Positions 35,729 to 44,497 of a stretch of 64,000 bases of DNA are shown here, piece after piece. A model generated the notes under the pieces. That model was not told the origin of the DNA. It searched no databases and saw only the letters and a list, made by a program, of their open reading frames with translations. This DNA is from Flammeovirga yaeyamensis. GTDB taxonomy: Bacteria; Bacteroidota; Bacteroidia; Cytophagales; Flammeovirgaceae. Every line of letters begins with the position of its first letter. Within the stretch, counting starts at the first letter, position 1. Position numbers and translations under genes: made by a program. Location of the stretch: NCBI RefSeq assembly GCF_018736045.1, contig NZ_CP076132.1, positions 4,742,501-4,806,500 on the forward strand. The letters are read 5' to 3'.

Positions 35729-37624
35729 CTAATGTGCCAATGGCGTTATTTCATCCGAAACATCTCTTGGGTCACTAATGGTCTGACCGATCAATTCCGT
35801 TTCAATTTCTTCTAAAGATTTCCCTTTTGTTTCTCTCACGATAAAAATGGAGAACAATAAACAAGCTAACATGCCAATACCGAAAATCATAAATGTATTG
35901 GCTGCACCTAGGTATTCTAATTCCATAGGAAATAAGGTTGCTACCGTAAAACTTGTCGCAGAGTTTACTCCACCAATTACAGAAATACCCAAGCCTCTCA
36001 AATGATTGGGTAGAATTTCGGGGAGCATTGCCCACATAACTGGGCCTAATGAAATTGAGAAACCAGCGATAAACCCTAGAATTCCCACCAACACCATCAA
36101 GGCATTAATATGAATACTTGTATTTAAAATTCTTGATTGATATTCTGATACGAATACTTTATTAATTGCTTTTTCAAAGGCTAATCGATAATCCACACCT
36201 TTTAAAAGATCATTTTTAGCTTCTAAAAAGAAAGGTGCTTTTGGTGAATTTGGAACCACCTCTGTAGAATTTGCTAAAAACTCTGTAAGCATTTTCTCTT
36301 TGATAGCATCAAAGAAATAGACCTCTGAGTTAAATTCTGTACTCTTTAATGAGAACAAGGCATAATCTAAAGTTTTGATTTGACTAAGTTTTCCTACCAA
36401 TGCATCCACCCCTTCAGATAACCTCAAAACCTCAGATTCATTTTTATTCAATACTAAATCCCCATCTATAAATTGATAATGATCGAAATCTACTTTTGCT
36501 AGACCTTTCGTCTTTATAGTTTCAGAAATAATTTGATGTGCCATTCCTTCTGTGAGGGCTTTACTTTCACTTTGGCTGATACTAAAAGTAGCATCAGAGA
36601 AAAAGTAACAAGTGATAAATAAAGACATACTCATAATGGCTGATCCTGCAATAAGTAATGGTTTACGTCCCACTCTGTCAATCATGAACATAGAGATGAC
36701 CGTCATAACTACAAATACCAACCCTATGATAATGGATTGCATAAATGCAGCATCTTGTCCTTCTCCAGTCATTTCAAAAATCATTGGAGCGTAATACAGA
36801 ATCGCATTAATACCTGATACTTGTTGAAATACTGCTAAACCTAAACCAATAAATAAGACCAACTTCATCTTAGAAGAGAAGAGTTCTTTGCGTAAATTCT
36901 TTCCACTTTTATTGGGTGATTTTGTATTGATCGCTTTTGATATTTGAGCAAGTTCTTGTTGAGCATACTCATTACCTCCCACTTTTACTAGTACTTTTTC
37001 AGCTTCTTCCTTTTTGTCGTTTTGAATCAGCCATCTTGGGCTTTCTGGAATAATAATTAAAAGGAAGAGATATACTATTGCTGGAATTACTCCAACACCA
37101 AGCATCCATCGCCAATTAAGATTTGGATCTTCTACCATCTGAAGGATGTAGTAGTTAGAAAAATAAGCAATTGATAACCCTAGTACGATATTTAATTGAT
37201 TAAAAGTGACCAACCACCCTCTGTGTTTTGGAGGTGCTATCTCTGATATATACATAGGAGCTACTAGAATTGCTATACCTACTCCTAGTCCTGCAATGAA
37301 CTTACAGAAAATGAAGAAATAGATACTTGTAGCCAAAGCAGTACCTAAGGCTCCAACACAAAATAATAGAGACGTCAACAACAAGCTTTTCTTACGACCG
37401 TATTTATCGCTAATAAATCCCGCCATAAGGTTTCCTAAGAATCCTCCTAGAATAATCATACTTGTAGAAATACCGATAAGCAATGGCTGTTCTACAATAT
37501 CAAATGTGTGCTTGTAAAAAGGTATGGCACCTGAATTTACTACTCCATCAAAACCAAGTAGAAAACCTCCGATCGCCACAATGGACGATACCATTATAGG
37601 ATAGAGAATATTTTTATTTTTCAT
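35729..37624 (-). CDS. MFS sugar porter with a large periplasmic insertion
   Basis: Inner-membrane sugar transporter of the XylE/GLUT family: GFLLGFDGVVNSGA in TM1, DKYGRKKS, PESPRWL, QQVSGIN in TM7, RVGRKPL, and PETKG-like RETKGKSLEEIE at the end. The family normally has about 450-500 residues; this one has 631. The extra 160 or so residues (about 344-505) lie between TM9 and TM10, on the periplasmic side. They are hydrophilic and mostly helical, and I recognise no domain in them. It is co-transcribed with the cytoplasmic GH43 enzyme, so the substrate may be a xylo-oligosaccharide or xylose. Confidence 0.88.
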   Translation of the reverse strand: MKNKNILYPIMVSSIVAIGGFLLGFDGVVNSGAIPFYKHTFDIVEQPLLIGISTSMIILGGFLGNLMAGFISDKYGRKKSLLLTSLLFCVGALGTALATSIYFFIFCKFIAGLGVGIAILVAPMYISEIAPPKHRGWLVTFNQLNIVLGLSIAYFSNYYILQMVEDPNLNWRWMLGVGVIPAIVYLFLLIIIPESPRWLIQNDKKEEAEKVLVKVGGNEYAQQELAQISKAINTKSPNKSGKNLRKELFSSKMKLVLFIGLGLAVFQQVSGINAILYYAPMIFEMTGEGQDAAFMQSIIIGLVFVVMTVISMFMIDRVGRKPLLIAGSAIMSMSLFITCYFFSDATFSISQSESKALTEGMAHQIISETIKTKGLAKVDFDHYQFIDGDLVLNKNESEVLRLSEGVDALVGKLSQIKTLDYALFSLKSTEFNSEVYFFDAIKEKMLTEFLANSTEVVPNSPKAPFFLEAKNDLLKGVDYRLAFEKAINKVFVSEYQSRILNTSIHINALMVLVGILGFIAGFSISLGPVMWAMLPEILPNHLRGLGISVIGGVNSATSFTVATLFPMELEYLGAANTFMIFGIGMLACLLFSIFIVRETKGKSLEEIETELIGQTISDPRDVSDEITPLAH

Positions 37625-37775
37625 ATCATTTATACTTTAATAACTGTAGTCTTCGCTCACCGAAGTGAGTAACAGAACTAAAAAAATACTATTACCAATA
37701 GTTCATATTCGATAATACATCATTCTATCCTACGAATGTGTTATAAATGATAGAGAAGTATAGCAATTTTGAAGC

Positions 37776-37814
37776 TGACGTAGTTTTGAAGTACCGTTTT
37801 AAAGCTCTGACGTA
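37776..37814 (-). promoter_or_regulatory. Locus operator motif, site C (MFS-GH43 operon / regulator gene)
   Basis: Read on the minus strand: TACGTCA (37814-37808), then TACTTCA-AAA-CTACGTCA (37793-37776). The last two half-sites are 11 bases apart and the first is 21 away, about two turns. The site is about 150 bases before the MFS gene and 105 before the divergent regulator gene, so it could serve both. No TAnnTTTG element is visible in 37625-37918. Confidence 0.65.
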
Positions 37815-37918
37815 AACAATTTTCAATATTTTTAATGATATTGTAGAACTACTTTTTTTCTTAATTCAACACTAACTCTTGTATTGTTCACAGCTAGAAC
37901 AAATAAAAAATCGCGTTT

Positions 37919-40780
37919 ATGAAATGGAATTTATTACTACTCTTAATCATCACGACACTTACAAGTCAACTTTCATTTTCAACCAGCAAACAGTTAGGTA
38001 TTCCTATCGTTAATCAGTTTTCTGCAACTGTTTATGGGGCTGGTTCGCAAAATTGGAGTATTACTCAGAATGAAGATGGGTTTATTTATATAGCCAACAA
38101 CTTTGGGTTATTGGAATTTAATGGAGTGGATTGGAAGGTTCACACCATGAACAAAGGCAACAATAATTTACTTTCTGTTTTGGCTATAGGTGAAAAAATA
38201 TTTGTAGGTGGGCAGCATGAGTTTGGATACTTTCAGCGTAATGAAAAGCATGAATTGAAGTACCACTCTTTACTACAATTTATTGATCAAGGAGATACTT
38301 TTGATGAAATATGGGACCTTTACAAAGGTAAAAACGACAAAGAAATTGTCTTCTGCTCCCATCGAAAGATATATAAATATGATGGTCAGAAAGTACAAAG
38401 CATTACTCCTCCAGAGAACATACATTATAGTTTTTATATCAATGACGACTTCCTATCAAGTAGTCCTTCTTTAGGTCTTTTAAGTTGGAACAACAAGAGA
38501 ATTCTTCCACAGTATAAAGGAATCGACCTTCTCAAAGGGCACATGGTCAGATCGATCGTTAACTTCCCTAATGGACAACTAATAGCATTCAGTCATGATG
38601 GTGTTTTGCTCATCAATAAAGGAAAAGGTTTTGAGCCTTGGGCCACTTCCACTTGGAAAACTTTTGAAAGAGATAAGATCAACGATGCCGTGCTATTAAA
38701 AGACAATACGATTGCTGTAGGCACGCAAAACAATGGGGTATATATATTAGATGAAAACGGAGAGGTGAAGCTTCATATCAACAAAAAAAGCGGCTTATCT
38801 GATATGACGATCTATAATATCTTCCAAGATCATTCGGAAAACTTATGGATTGCTCATAGAAATGGCCTGTCCTATATCGAATTACATTCTCCATTCTCTC
38901 TGATCAATGAAAAGGTGGGCATCGAAGGAGGAGGCTATTCAGCTACCTATTTTAATAATTTACTTTATTTAGGGACATCAAATGGTGTATTCCAATACGA
39001 TCCAAAAGGAAAGTTTAAAGAGCCTTTTTATCAACAGATAAATATAGGACACACCTATAATCTTACGGTATTAAATAATCAGCTTTTTCAAGGACAGCAT
39101 GAAGGGTTTTATGCATTAAAAGGAAATCATAATCAACTGATTTCTTCTCATAAAGGAGCTTGGAATGTGGTTTATATCCCTACTGAGGATGCTTATATTC
39201 AAGGGTCTTATGATGGCGTTTATATTCATCGATTACACAATAATCAATGGGCTTCTCAAAAGCTAGAAGGATTTGATGAATCATCACGATTGATTCAATT
39301 GGATGATGAAAATAACATTTGGATGAGTCATGGCTTTAAAGGGGTCTATAAATTAAAAGTGGATTTTGACCGTAATGAAATATCTAAGGTTGATTTCTAT
39401 GGAAAGGAAAAAGGCTTTTACACCAATGTGTTGATCAATTTATTTAAAGTAAACGATGAGTTGGTTTTCTGTGGAGAGAACGGGGTATTTATATACAATG
39501 CAGAGAAAGATGTATTTGAACCTCATTCGCTGTACAATAAACTTTTAGGGAAAGAAAGGATCTCAAGTTTAGTAAACGATCAAGAAGGAAATGTTTATTT
39601 TATACAAAAGAACAAGGTAGGATTATTACATGATCCTAAATCGAAGAATCCTTATGTTGAAAGGCAGCTTTTTGAACGAATCAACAAGTATATATCAGAT
39701 GATTTGGAAAGTATAATCGTTATTGATCATTCGAATGTATTAATTACTGCCAAGGAAGGATTTATACGATTTAACCCGCGTTTCAAGCAAGTGGTACATA
39801 ATCAAATACCGTTAAGTGTGACTAGTTTCTCTAGTAGTAATGGTATAGATTTAATCAATGAGTCTTCTCTTTCTGATATGAAACATCAGATTGCTTACAA
39901 CTTTAATGATGTCAGCTTCTCCTATGCTTGTCCGTTCTTTGATGGTCTTGAATACAATACTTATCAGACATTTTTAGATGGTTTCGATAAACTACCAAAG
40001 GATTGGTCTACTACTTCTACTATCACTTATACCAACTTAAAAGAAGGTGATTATACCTTTAAGGTGATGGCCAAAAATATCTATGGAGAAATAAGTACTG
40101 TTCAGGAAGTTCATTTTAGTATTCTGCCTCCATGGTATCGATCTACTCTCGCTTATTTTATTTATCTGCTATCGTCTTGTTTAATTATTTATTTGGTGAC
40201 AAGAATTTCGAAAATTAGATATAGTAAAAAATGGTTAAGTATCGTTGGTCAAAAAGAACAGCAAATTGTAGATCAGGACGGCACAATTAAGCAATTGATA
40301 CACGAGAAACATCATCAAGAGATTGATTTTAAGAATAAGGAATTGGCCTTGTCTGCTTTTCACTTATCACAAAGAAATGCTTTACTGACGTCTATCAAAG
40401 CGGATCTTATCAAGGTATCTACTGCGACTAATGATGTAAAAACCTCTAAAGAAATTCATCAATTAGCTACAAGAATCAACAAAGAAATTGATGATGAAAA
40501 AGATTGGGCTAGATTTAAAGATCACTTCAACTTAATTCATTCTGACTTCTTCGAATATTTTAAAGAGCATTATCCGGAGTTAACGACTCAGGAATTAAAG
40601 ATCTGTGCTTATATCAAGATGAATATGTCGACAAAAGATATTGCCAATGCTTTAAACTTGTCAGTTAGAGGAATTGAGACTTCTAGATATCGATTAAGAA
40701 AGAAGTTGAATCTGGAAAAGGGAGAAAACTTACTGGATTTTATTGCTCAAGTAGAGACTAGTTTAGAAAGCACTAATTAG
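37919..40780 (+). CDS. Membrane-spanning beta-propeller / Y_Y_Y / LuxR-type regulator
   Basis: Probable sensor-regulator of the neighbouring polysaccharide genes. It has a signal-anchor N-terminus (residues about 1-22) and two-component-regulator-propeller repeats over about 30-640 (for example IFQDHSENLWIAHRNGLSYIEL). A Y_Y_Y domain (about 665-735: YQTFLDGFDKLPKDWST, YTFKVMAKNIYGE) and one membrane helix (about 742-763) follow. A coiled coil comes next, then a C-terminal helix-turn-helix of LuxR type (about 888-945: LTTQELKICAYI ... STKDIANALNLSVRGIETSRYRLRKKL). There is no histidine kinase or receiver domain, so signal and DNA binding are on one chain, unlike hybrid two-component systems. 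It is divergent from the MFS-GH43 operon around operator site C. Confidence 0.88.
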   Translation: MKWNLLLLLIITTLTSQLSFSTSKQLGIPIVNQFSATVYGAGSQNWSITQNEDGFIYIANNFGLLEFNGVDWKVHTMNKGNNNLLSVLAIGEKIFVGGQHEFGYFQRNEKHELKYHSLLQFIDQGDTFDEIWDLYKGKNDKEIVFCSHRKIYKYDGQKVQSITPPENIHYSFYINDDFLSSSPSLGLLSWNNKRILPQYKGIDLLKGHMVRSIVNFPNGQLIAFSHDGVLLINKGKGFEPWATSTWKTFERDKINDAVLLKDNTIAVGTQNNGVYILDENGEVKLHINKKSGLSDMTIYNIFQDHSENLWIAHRNGLSYIELHSPFSLINEKVGIEGGGYSATYFNNLLYLGTSNGVFQYDPKGKFKEPFYQQINIGHTYNLTVLNNQLFQGQHEGFYALKGNHNQLISSHKGAWNVVYIPTEDAYIQGSYDGVYIHRLHNNQWASQKLEGFDESSRLIQLDDENNIWMSHGFKGVYKLKVDFDRNEISKVDFYGKEKGFYTNVLINLFKVNDELVFCGENGVFIYNAEKDVFEPHSLYNKLLGKERISSLVNDQEGNVYFIQKNKVGLLHDPKSKNPYVERQLFERINKYISDDLESIIVIDHSNVLITAKEGFIRFNPRFKQVVHNQIPLSVTSFSSSNGIDLINESSLSDMKHQIAYNFNDVSFSYACPFFDGLEYNTYQTFLDGFDKLPKDWSTTSTITYTNLKEGDYTFKVMAKNIYGEISTVQEVHFSILPPWYRSTLAYFIYLLSSCLIIYLVTRISKIRYSKKWLSIVGQKEQQIVDQDGTIKQLIHEKHHQEIDFKNKELALSAFHLSQRNALLTSIKADLIKVSTATNDVKTSKEIHQLATRINKEIDDEKDWARFKDHFNLIHSDFFEYFKEHYPELTTQELKICAYIKMNMSTKDIANALNLSVRGIETSRYRLRKKLNLEKGENLLDFIAQVETSLESTN

Positions 40781-40799
40781 AAAATAATTTAGTGATAAA

Positions 40800-40836
40800 G
40801 AAAAAGGTCACTTTCCTTGCGGAGAGTGACCTTTCT
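40800..40836 (+). terminator. Terminator of the regulator gene
   Basis: GGTCACTTTCC (40806-40816) pairs with GGAGAGTGACC (40821-40831) with one wobble, flanked by A and T runs. A second weaker pair (AGACTC/GAGTCT, 40849-40878) may serve the convergent pntB. Confidence 0.75.
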
Positions 40837-40904
40837 GTTAGTTCCGAGACTCTTATTAAAATAGGTGAAAATGAGTCTACTCTTTTATTATTACGCTTAT
40901 GCAA

Positions 40905-42296
40905 TTAAGCATTAGCGATTTCTTCTTTCAATTTACCCAATGAAGCTTTCGCATCACCGAATAACATTTTTGTTCTATCGCCGAAGAACAATGGGTTTTG
41001 AACACCCGCATAACCTGTACTCATACCACGTTTGAATACTACTACGTTTTTAGCAGTTTCAACGTCTAAGATAGGCATACCGTAGATTGGCGATGAGCTA
41101 TCATCTTTAGCAGATGGGTTCACTACGTCGTTTGCACCAATTACAAGTACAACGTCTGTAGAAGGGAAGCTATCGTTTGCTGGCTCAAGTTCTAACAATT
41201 TCTCGTAAGATACATCTGATTCAGCCAATAGTACGTTCATGTGACCTGGCATACGACCCGCTACTGGGTGGATAGCATATTTCACTTCAACGCCCTCTGC
41301 TTCTAAAACAGTTTCGATTTCGTGGCAAATATGTTGTGCTTGAGCTACTGCAAGACCATAACCTGGTACGATACAAACTCTGTCAGCATACTTTAATTGG
41401 ATAGCCAAATCAGAAACGTTTACTTCTTTCACGATTTCTTCACGACCAGATCCAGATCCTCCACCTGAAGCACCTAAGTTACCTACTAGTACATTTACTA
41501 GAGAACGGTTCATTGCTTCACACATCATTACTGTTAAGATAATACCAGAAGCACCTACAAGGATACCACCGATAATCATAATGTTGTTAGAGTAGATAAG
41601 ACCAGCACCTGTTGCACCGATACCTGTTACTGAGTTTAGTAATGAAATTACTACTGGCATATCACCACCACCGATAGGTGTTACGAAAGCGATACCGTAG
41701 AATAACGAAAGACCCAATAAAGCATATACTAAAGGCATGTTTAATTCAGGTTGAGTCATGATCAATCCTGAAAGAACGATAATACCTAATAATGAAGCAA
41801 GGTTGATAATTTGTGGAGCTGGTAAAGAGAAGTTGTCTCTTAATGAACCATTCAATTTACCGTAAGCTACTAAAGAACCTGTTAATGAAACAGCTCCAAC
41901 GAACATCGCGAAGATGTTTGTGAATACTGCACCGCTCATCATTTCCGTTCCTGCAGGAAGGTTATTGAATTCTGCGATACCAATTAACATGGCACAAGCA
42001 CCACCTAAACCGTTGAATAAAGATACCATCTCTGGCATTTTAGTCATCGCTACTTTCTTTGCAGATACTAAACCAATAGAACCACCTACTAGCATACCAC
42101 CAAGAATCCAGATGTAGTTATTATCACCTGCTTTTTGTGGTGCTACCAAAGAAATTACGATAGCCATACCCATACCTAAAGCCGCTACTAAGTTACCTCT
42201 ACGTGCTGACTCAGGATGAGATAGTCCTTTAAGACCTATAATAAATACGACAATACTTACTAAGTAGAAAAAGTCGACAATATTTGTATAATCCAT
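40905..42296 (-). CDS. pntB: NAD(P) transhydrogenase subunit beta
   Basis: Inner-membrane subunit of the proton-translocating transhydrogenase, which uses the proton gradient to reduce NADP with NADH. The first 270 or so residues hold about nine membrane helices (domain II). The C-terminal domain III (about 290-463) binds NADP and shows the motifs VCIVPGYGLAVAQAQ, HPVAGRMPGHMNVLLAE and VVLVIGANDVVNP. The 463-residue length is normal. It is third in the operon pntA1-pntA2-pntB (33 bases after pntA2). It could supply NADPH while the xylose pathway draws on the pentose phosphates, but no shared regulation is seen. Confidence 0.96.
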   Translation of the reverse strand: MDYTNIVDFFYLVSIVVFIIGLKGLSHPESARRGNLVAALGMGMAIVISLVAPQKAGDNNYIWILGGMLVGGSIGLVSAKKVAMTKMPEMVSLFNGLGGACAMLIGIAEFNNLPAGTEMMSGAVFTNIFAMFVGAVSLTGSLVAYGKLNGSLRDNFSLPAPQIINLASLLGIIVLSGLIMTQPELNMPLVYALLGLSLFYGIAFVTPIGGGDMPVVISLLNSVTGIGATGAGLIYSNNIMIIGGILVGASGIILTVMMCEAMNRSLVNVLVGNLGASGGGSGSGREEIVKEVNVSDLAIQLKYADRVCIVPGYGLAVAQAQHICHEIETVLEAEGVEVKYAIHPVAGRMPGHMNVLLAESDVSYEKLLELEPANDSFPSTDVVLVIGANDVVNPSAKDDSSSPIYGMPILDVETAKNVVVFKRGMSTGYAGVQNPLFFGDRTKMLFGDAKASLGKLKEEIANA

Positions 42297-42328
42297 TGTT
42301 GTAAAATTTCAGATTTATAGAGTTTAAC

Positions 42329-42649
42329 TTAAGCTTTACGTTCTTTCTTTTTGAACATATCCAACATTCTGTTGGTTACCGCAAAACCACCTACTACGTT
42401 GATCATTGCAAGTGCGATACCGATAAAACCTAACGATAATGTTAAGTAGTCATCTGCATTAGCCTTACGAATAAGGATAATTGCACCAATTACAACGACA
42501 CCTGAAATTGCGTTTGCACCAGACATTAAAGGCGTGTGCAAAACTGTTGGTACTTTACCAATAATCTCCATTCCTAAGAACGAAGCCAATACTAACAACG
42601 ATAGCATAGCTAACGTGTTATCATCAAGAAATTGTATGATTTGTTCCAT
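42329..42649 (-). CDS. pntA2: NAD(P) transhydrogenase subunit alpha, part 2
   Basis: 106 residues with three membrane helices (LAMLSLLVLASFLGMEIIG, LMSGANAISGVVVIGAIILI, LTLSLGFIGIALAMINVVGGFAV). This corresponds to the C-terminal membrane part of E. coli PntA, encoded separately here as in Rhodospirillum and many Bacteroidota. The cytoplasmic tail MLDMFKKKERKA ends the protein. It lies 32 bases after pntA1. Confidence 0.94.
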   Translation of the reverse strand: MEQIIQFLDDNTLAMLSLLVLASFLGMEIIGKVPTVLHTPLMSGANAISGVVVIGAIILIRKANADDYLTLSLGFIGIALAMINVVGGFAVTNRMLDMFKKKERKA

Positions 42650-42681
42650 TGTTGTCTTCTAATTTGTTTGTTCAGTAGAAA

Positions 42682-43845
42682 TTAAGCTTCTGCTTGTTCA
42701 GCAGCTTCTTCAACTTGTGGAGCTGGTACTAAAGCTTTTTGCTTTTCTTCGTTACCATAAACCACTTCGCCATTGTAAACGATACAGCTTTGAAGGATAA
42801 TTTCATCAGAGAAATCAAAGTTTAATCCTTCAGCAGTCAACATCAACTTCAAGTAGTTTTGGATGTTTTTGCTGTAAAGTACTGAAGCTTGTTCGCTAAT
42901 ATCAGCAGCTAAGTTAGAGTTACCAATAATAGTTACTCCATGCTTTTTCACTACTTTCTCATCTTCTGTCAATGCACAGTTACCACCAGTTGATGATGCC
43001 AAATCGACAATAACAGAACCCGGCTTCATTGTTTTCACTGCTTCCTCAGTTACTAGTGTAGGAGCAGGACGACCTCTTAATTGTGCAGTTGTAATTACAA
43101 CATCTGCTTTCTCAATTTTTTGAGCGATCAATTCAGCCTGACGTTTTTTGTATTCTTCTGTTTGCTCTACTGCGTAACCACCAGCGTTAGTATCGTCAGT
43201 AGCACCTTCAACTTCTACGAATTTAGCACCTAATGATTGTACCTCCTCTTTAGCAGCTGCTCTTGTATCGAATGCTTCTACTTGAGCACCCAATCTTTTT
43301 GCAGTTGCAATTGCTTGAAGACCTGCTACACCAGCACCCATGATCAATACTTTTGATGGAGGTACAGTACCTGCAGCTGTAGAAAGCATAGGCATGTAAC
43401 GTGGAAGGTAATCCGTTGCTTTTAATACCGCTTTATAACCAGAAATTGAAGCCATCGATGACAAGATATCCATCGACTGAGCAATAGTTGTTCTAGGAAT
43501 CATATCAAAACTAAATGCTGAGATACCTTTTTTGGCATATCTCTCACAAATAGAAGCATCCTGGAATGGTTGGTAAGAAGAGAACAAGAATGTTCCTTCT
43601 TGAAGAAGATCTACATCTCCTTCTTCTAGAGGTGAAATTGTAATCAAAACATTAGCTGATTTCAAAATCTCTTCTCTAGATTTTTCTTCAGCACCGATAG
43701 AAGTATATACACTATCATCAAAGTAGGCACTTTCTCCGGCACCCTTTTCAAAACACACTTTATGACCTTCAGATATGAACTTATTCGCTAAATCTGGCGT
43801 AATCGCAACACGAAGATCATTTTCTCTTAAAATTCCAAATAGCAT
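42682..43845 (-). CDS. pntA1: NAD(P) transhydrogenase subunit alpha, part 1
   Basis: Soluble NAD(H)-binding domain I of the transhydrogenase, 387 residues, same fold as alanine dehydrogenase. The NAD motif GAGVAGLQAIATAKRLGA (about 170-187) and the conserved RxxxKEEVQSLGA block are present; the mobile loop region is around 225-240 (YAVEQTEEYKKRQ). The C-terminal tail is rich in Glu and Ala. It is the first gene of the operon, with a TATATTTG promoter element 121 bases upstream. Confidence 0.95.
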   Translation of the reverse strand: MLFGILRENDLRVAITPDLANKFISEGHKVCFEKGAGESAYFDDSVYTSIGAEEKSREEILKSANVLITISPLEEGDVDLLQEGTFLFSSYQPFQDASICERYAKKGISAFSFDMIPRTTIAQSMDILSSMASISGYKAVLKATDYLPRYMPMLSTAAGTVPPSKVLIMGAGVAGLQAIATAKRLGAQVEAFDTRAAAKEEVQSLGAKFVEVEGATDDTNAGGYAVEQTEEYKKRQAELIAQKIEKADVVITTAQLRGRPAPTLVTEEAVKTMKPGSVIVDLASSTGGNCALTEDEKVVKKHGVTIIGNSNLAADISEQASVLYSKNIQNYLKLMLTAEGLNFDFSDEIILQSCIVYNGEVVYGNEEKQKALVPAPQVEEAAEQAEA

Positions 43846-43965
43846 ACCAATGCGATTTTAAATAGTATTATTCTAATAGAGCAGGGCACCCTACCCTACT
43901 AATAAATTGTTAGTTTGTCTGAGTGTGAATTCAAATAACGGTTGTTGTAGAATTCATTAGTTTAG

Positions 43966-43973
43966 CAAATATA
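43966..43973 (-). promoter_or_regulatory. -7 promoter element of the pnt operon
   Basis: The minus strand reads TATATTTG, a TAnnTTTG match, 121 bases before pntA1. No clear -33 element. Confidence 0.45.
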
Positions 43974-44415
43974 CAATAAAATAATGTGTTTTTTAAAACT
44001 ATTTAAATTTAATAGCATGATTATTATAAAAGTTTCAAAATTACACTTATTCTTGATACAATTTTCCAACCTTTGAAAATACAACTTTAACACATATAAC
44101 AATTCGTTATAAATAACACAAGTGGTGTTTATGTAGTTTGATATTTCACTCAATAAAAGTTAAGTGATTGATAAAAAAGGGAATGTAGTTTATTATTGTA
44201 ATTCATTAACAAAATATCAACTATCAATGATTTACCAATAAAATCTTAGAATAATACAATTTAATTGATATTAACTAGTATATTCATAAGAAAAATTAGT
44301 TGAAAAATATTTTTTAGATTTTGATTTAAATAATTGATTCTCTTGTATTCAGCACCAATTTATTACTTGTTCTTTGCGGTTTTGAATGAATATGTGACAT
44401 CATCAAATATTAGCA
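43974..44415. other. AT-rich gene-free spacer
   Basis: About 440 bases of very AT-rich sequence upstream of the pnt operon promoter. One minus-strand open frame of 63 codons (43962-44153) overlaps the promoter element and has no plausible leader; I do not consider it a gene. No repeat or RNA structure was found. Confidence 0.5.
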
Positions 44416-44416
44416 T

Positions 44417-44462
44417 AAAAAAAGAGTGATGTTTATATTTTACAAATTTCTATAAACACCAC
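44417..44462 (-). terminator. Terminator of the T9SS propeller gene
   Basis: On the minus strand GTGGTGTTTATA (44462-44451) pairs with TATAAACATCAC (44437-44426), one wobble, then TCTTTTTTT. Confidence 0.8.
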
Positions 44463-44497
44463 CCTATTTGTACTTTTTAGGCTTAATTCACTGATGA

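Noticed and set aside
43962-44153. 63-codon minus-strand open frame upstream of the pnt operon
   Set aside because: It overlaps the TATATTTG promoter element, lies in very AT-rich DNA, and its translation resembles no protein I know.
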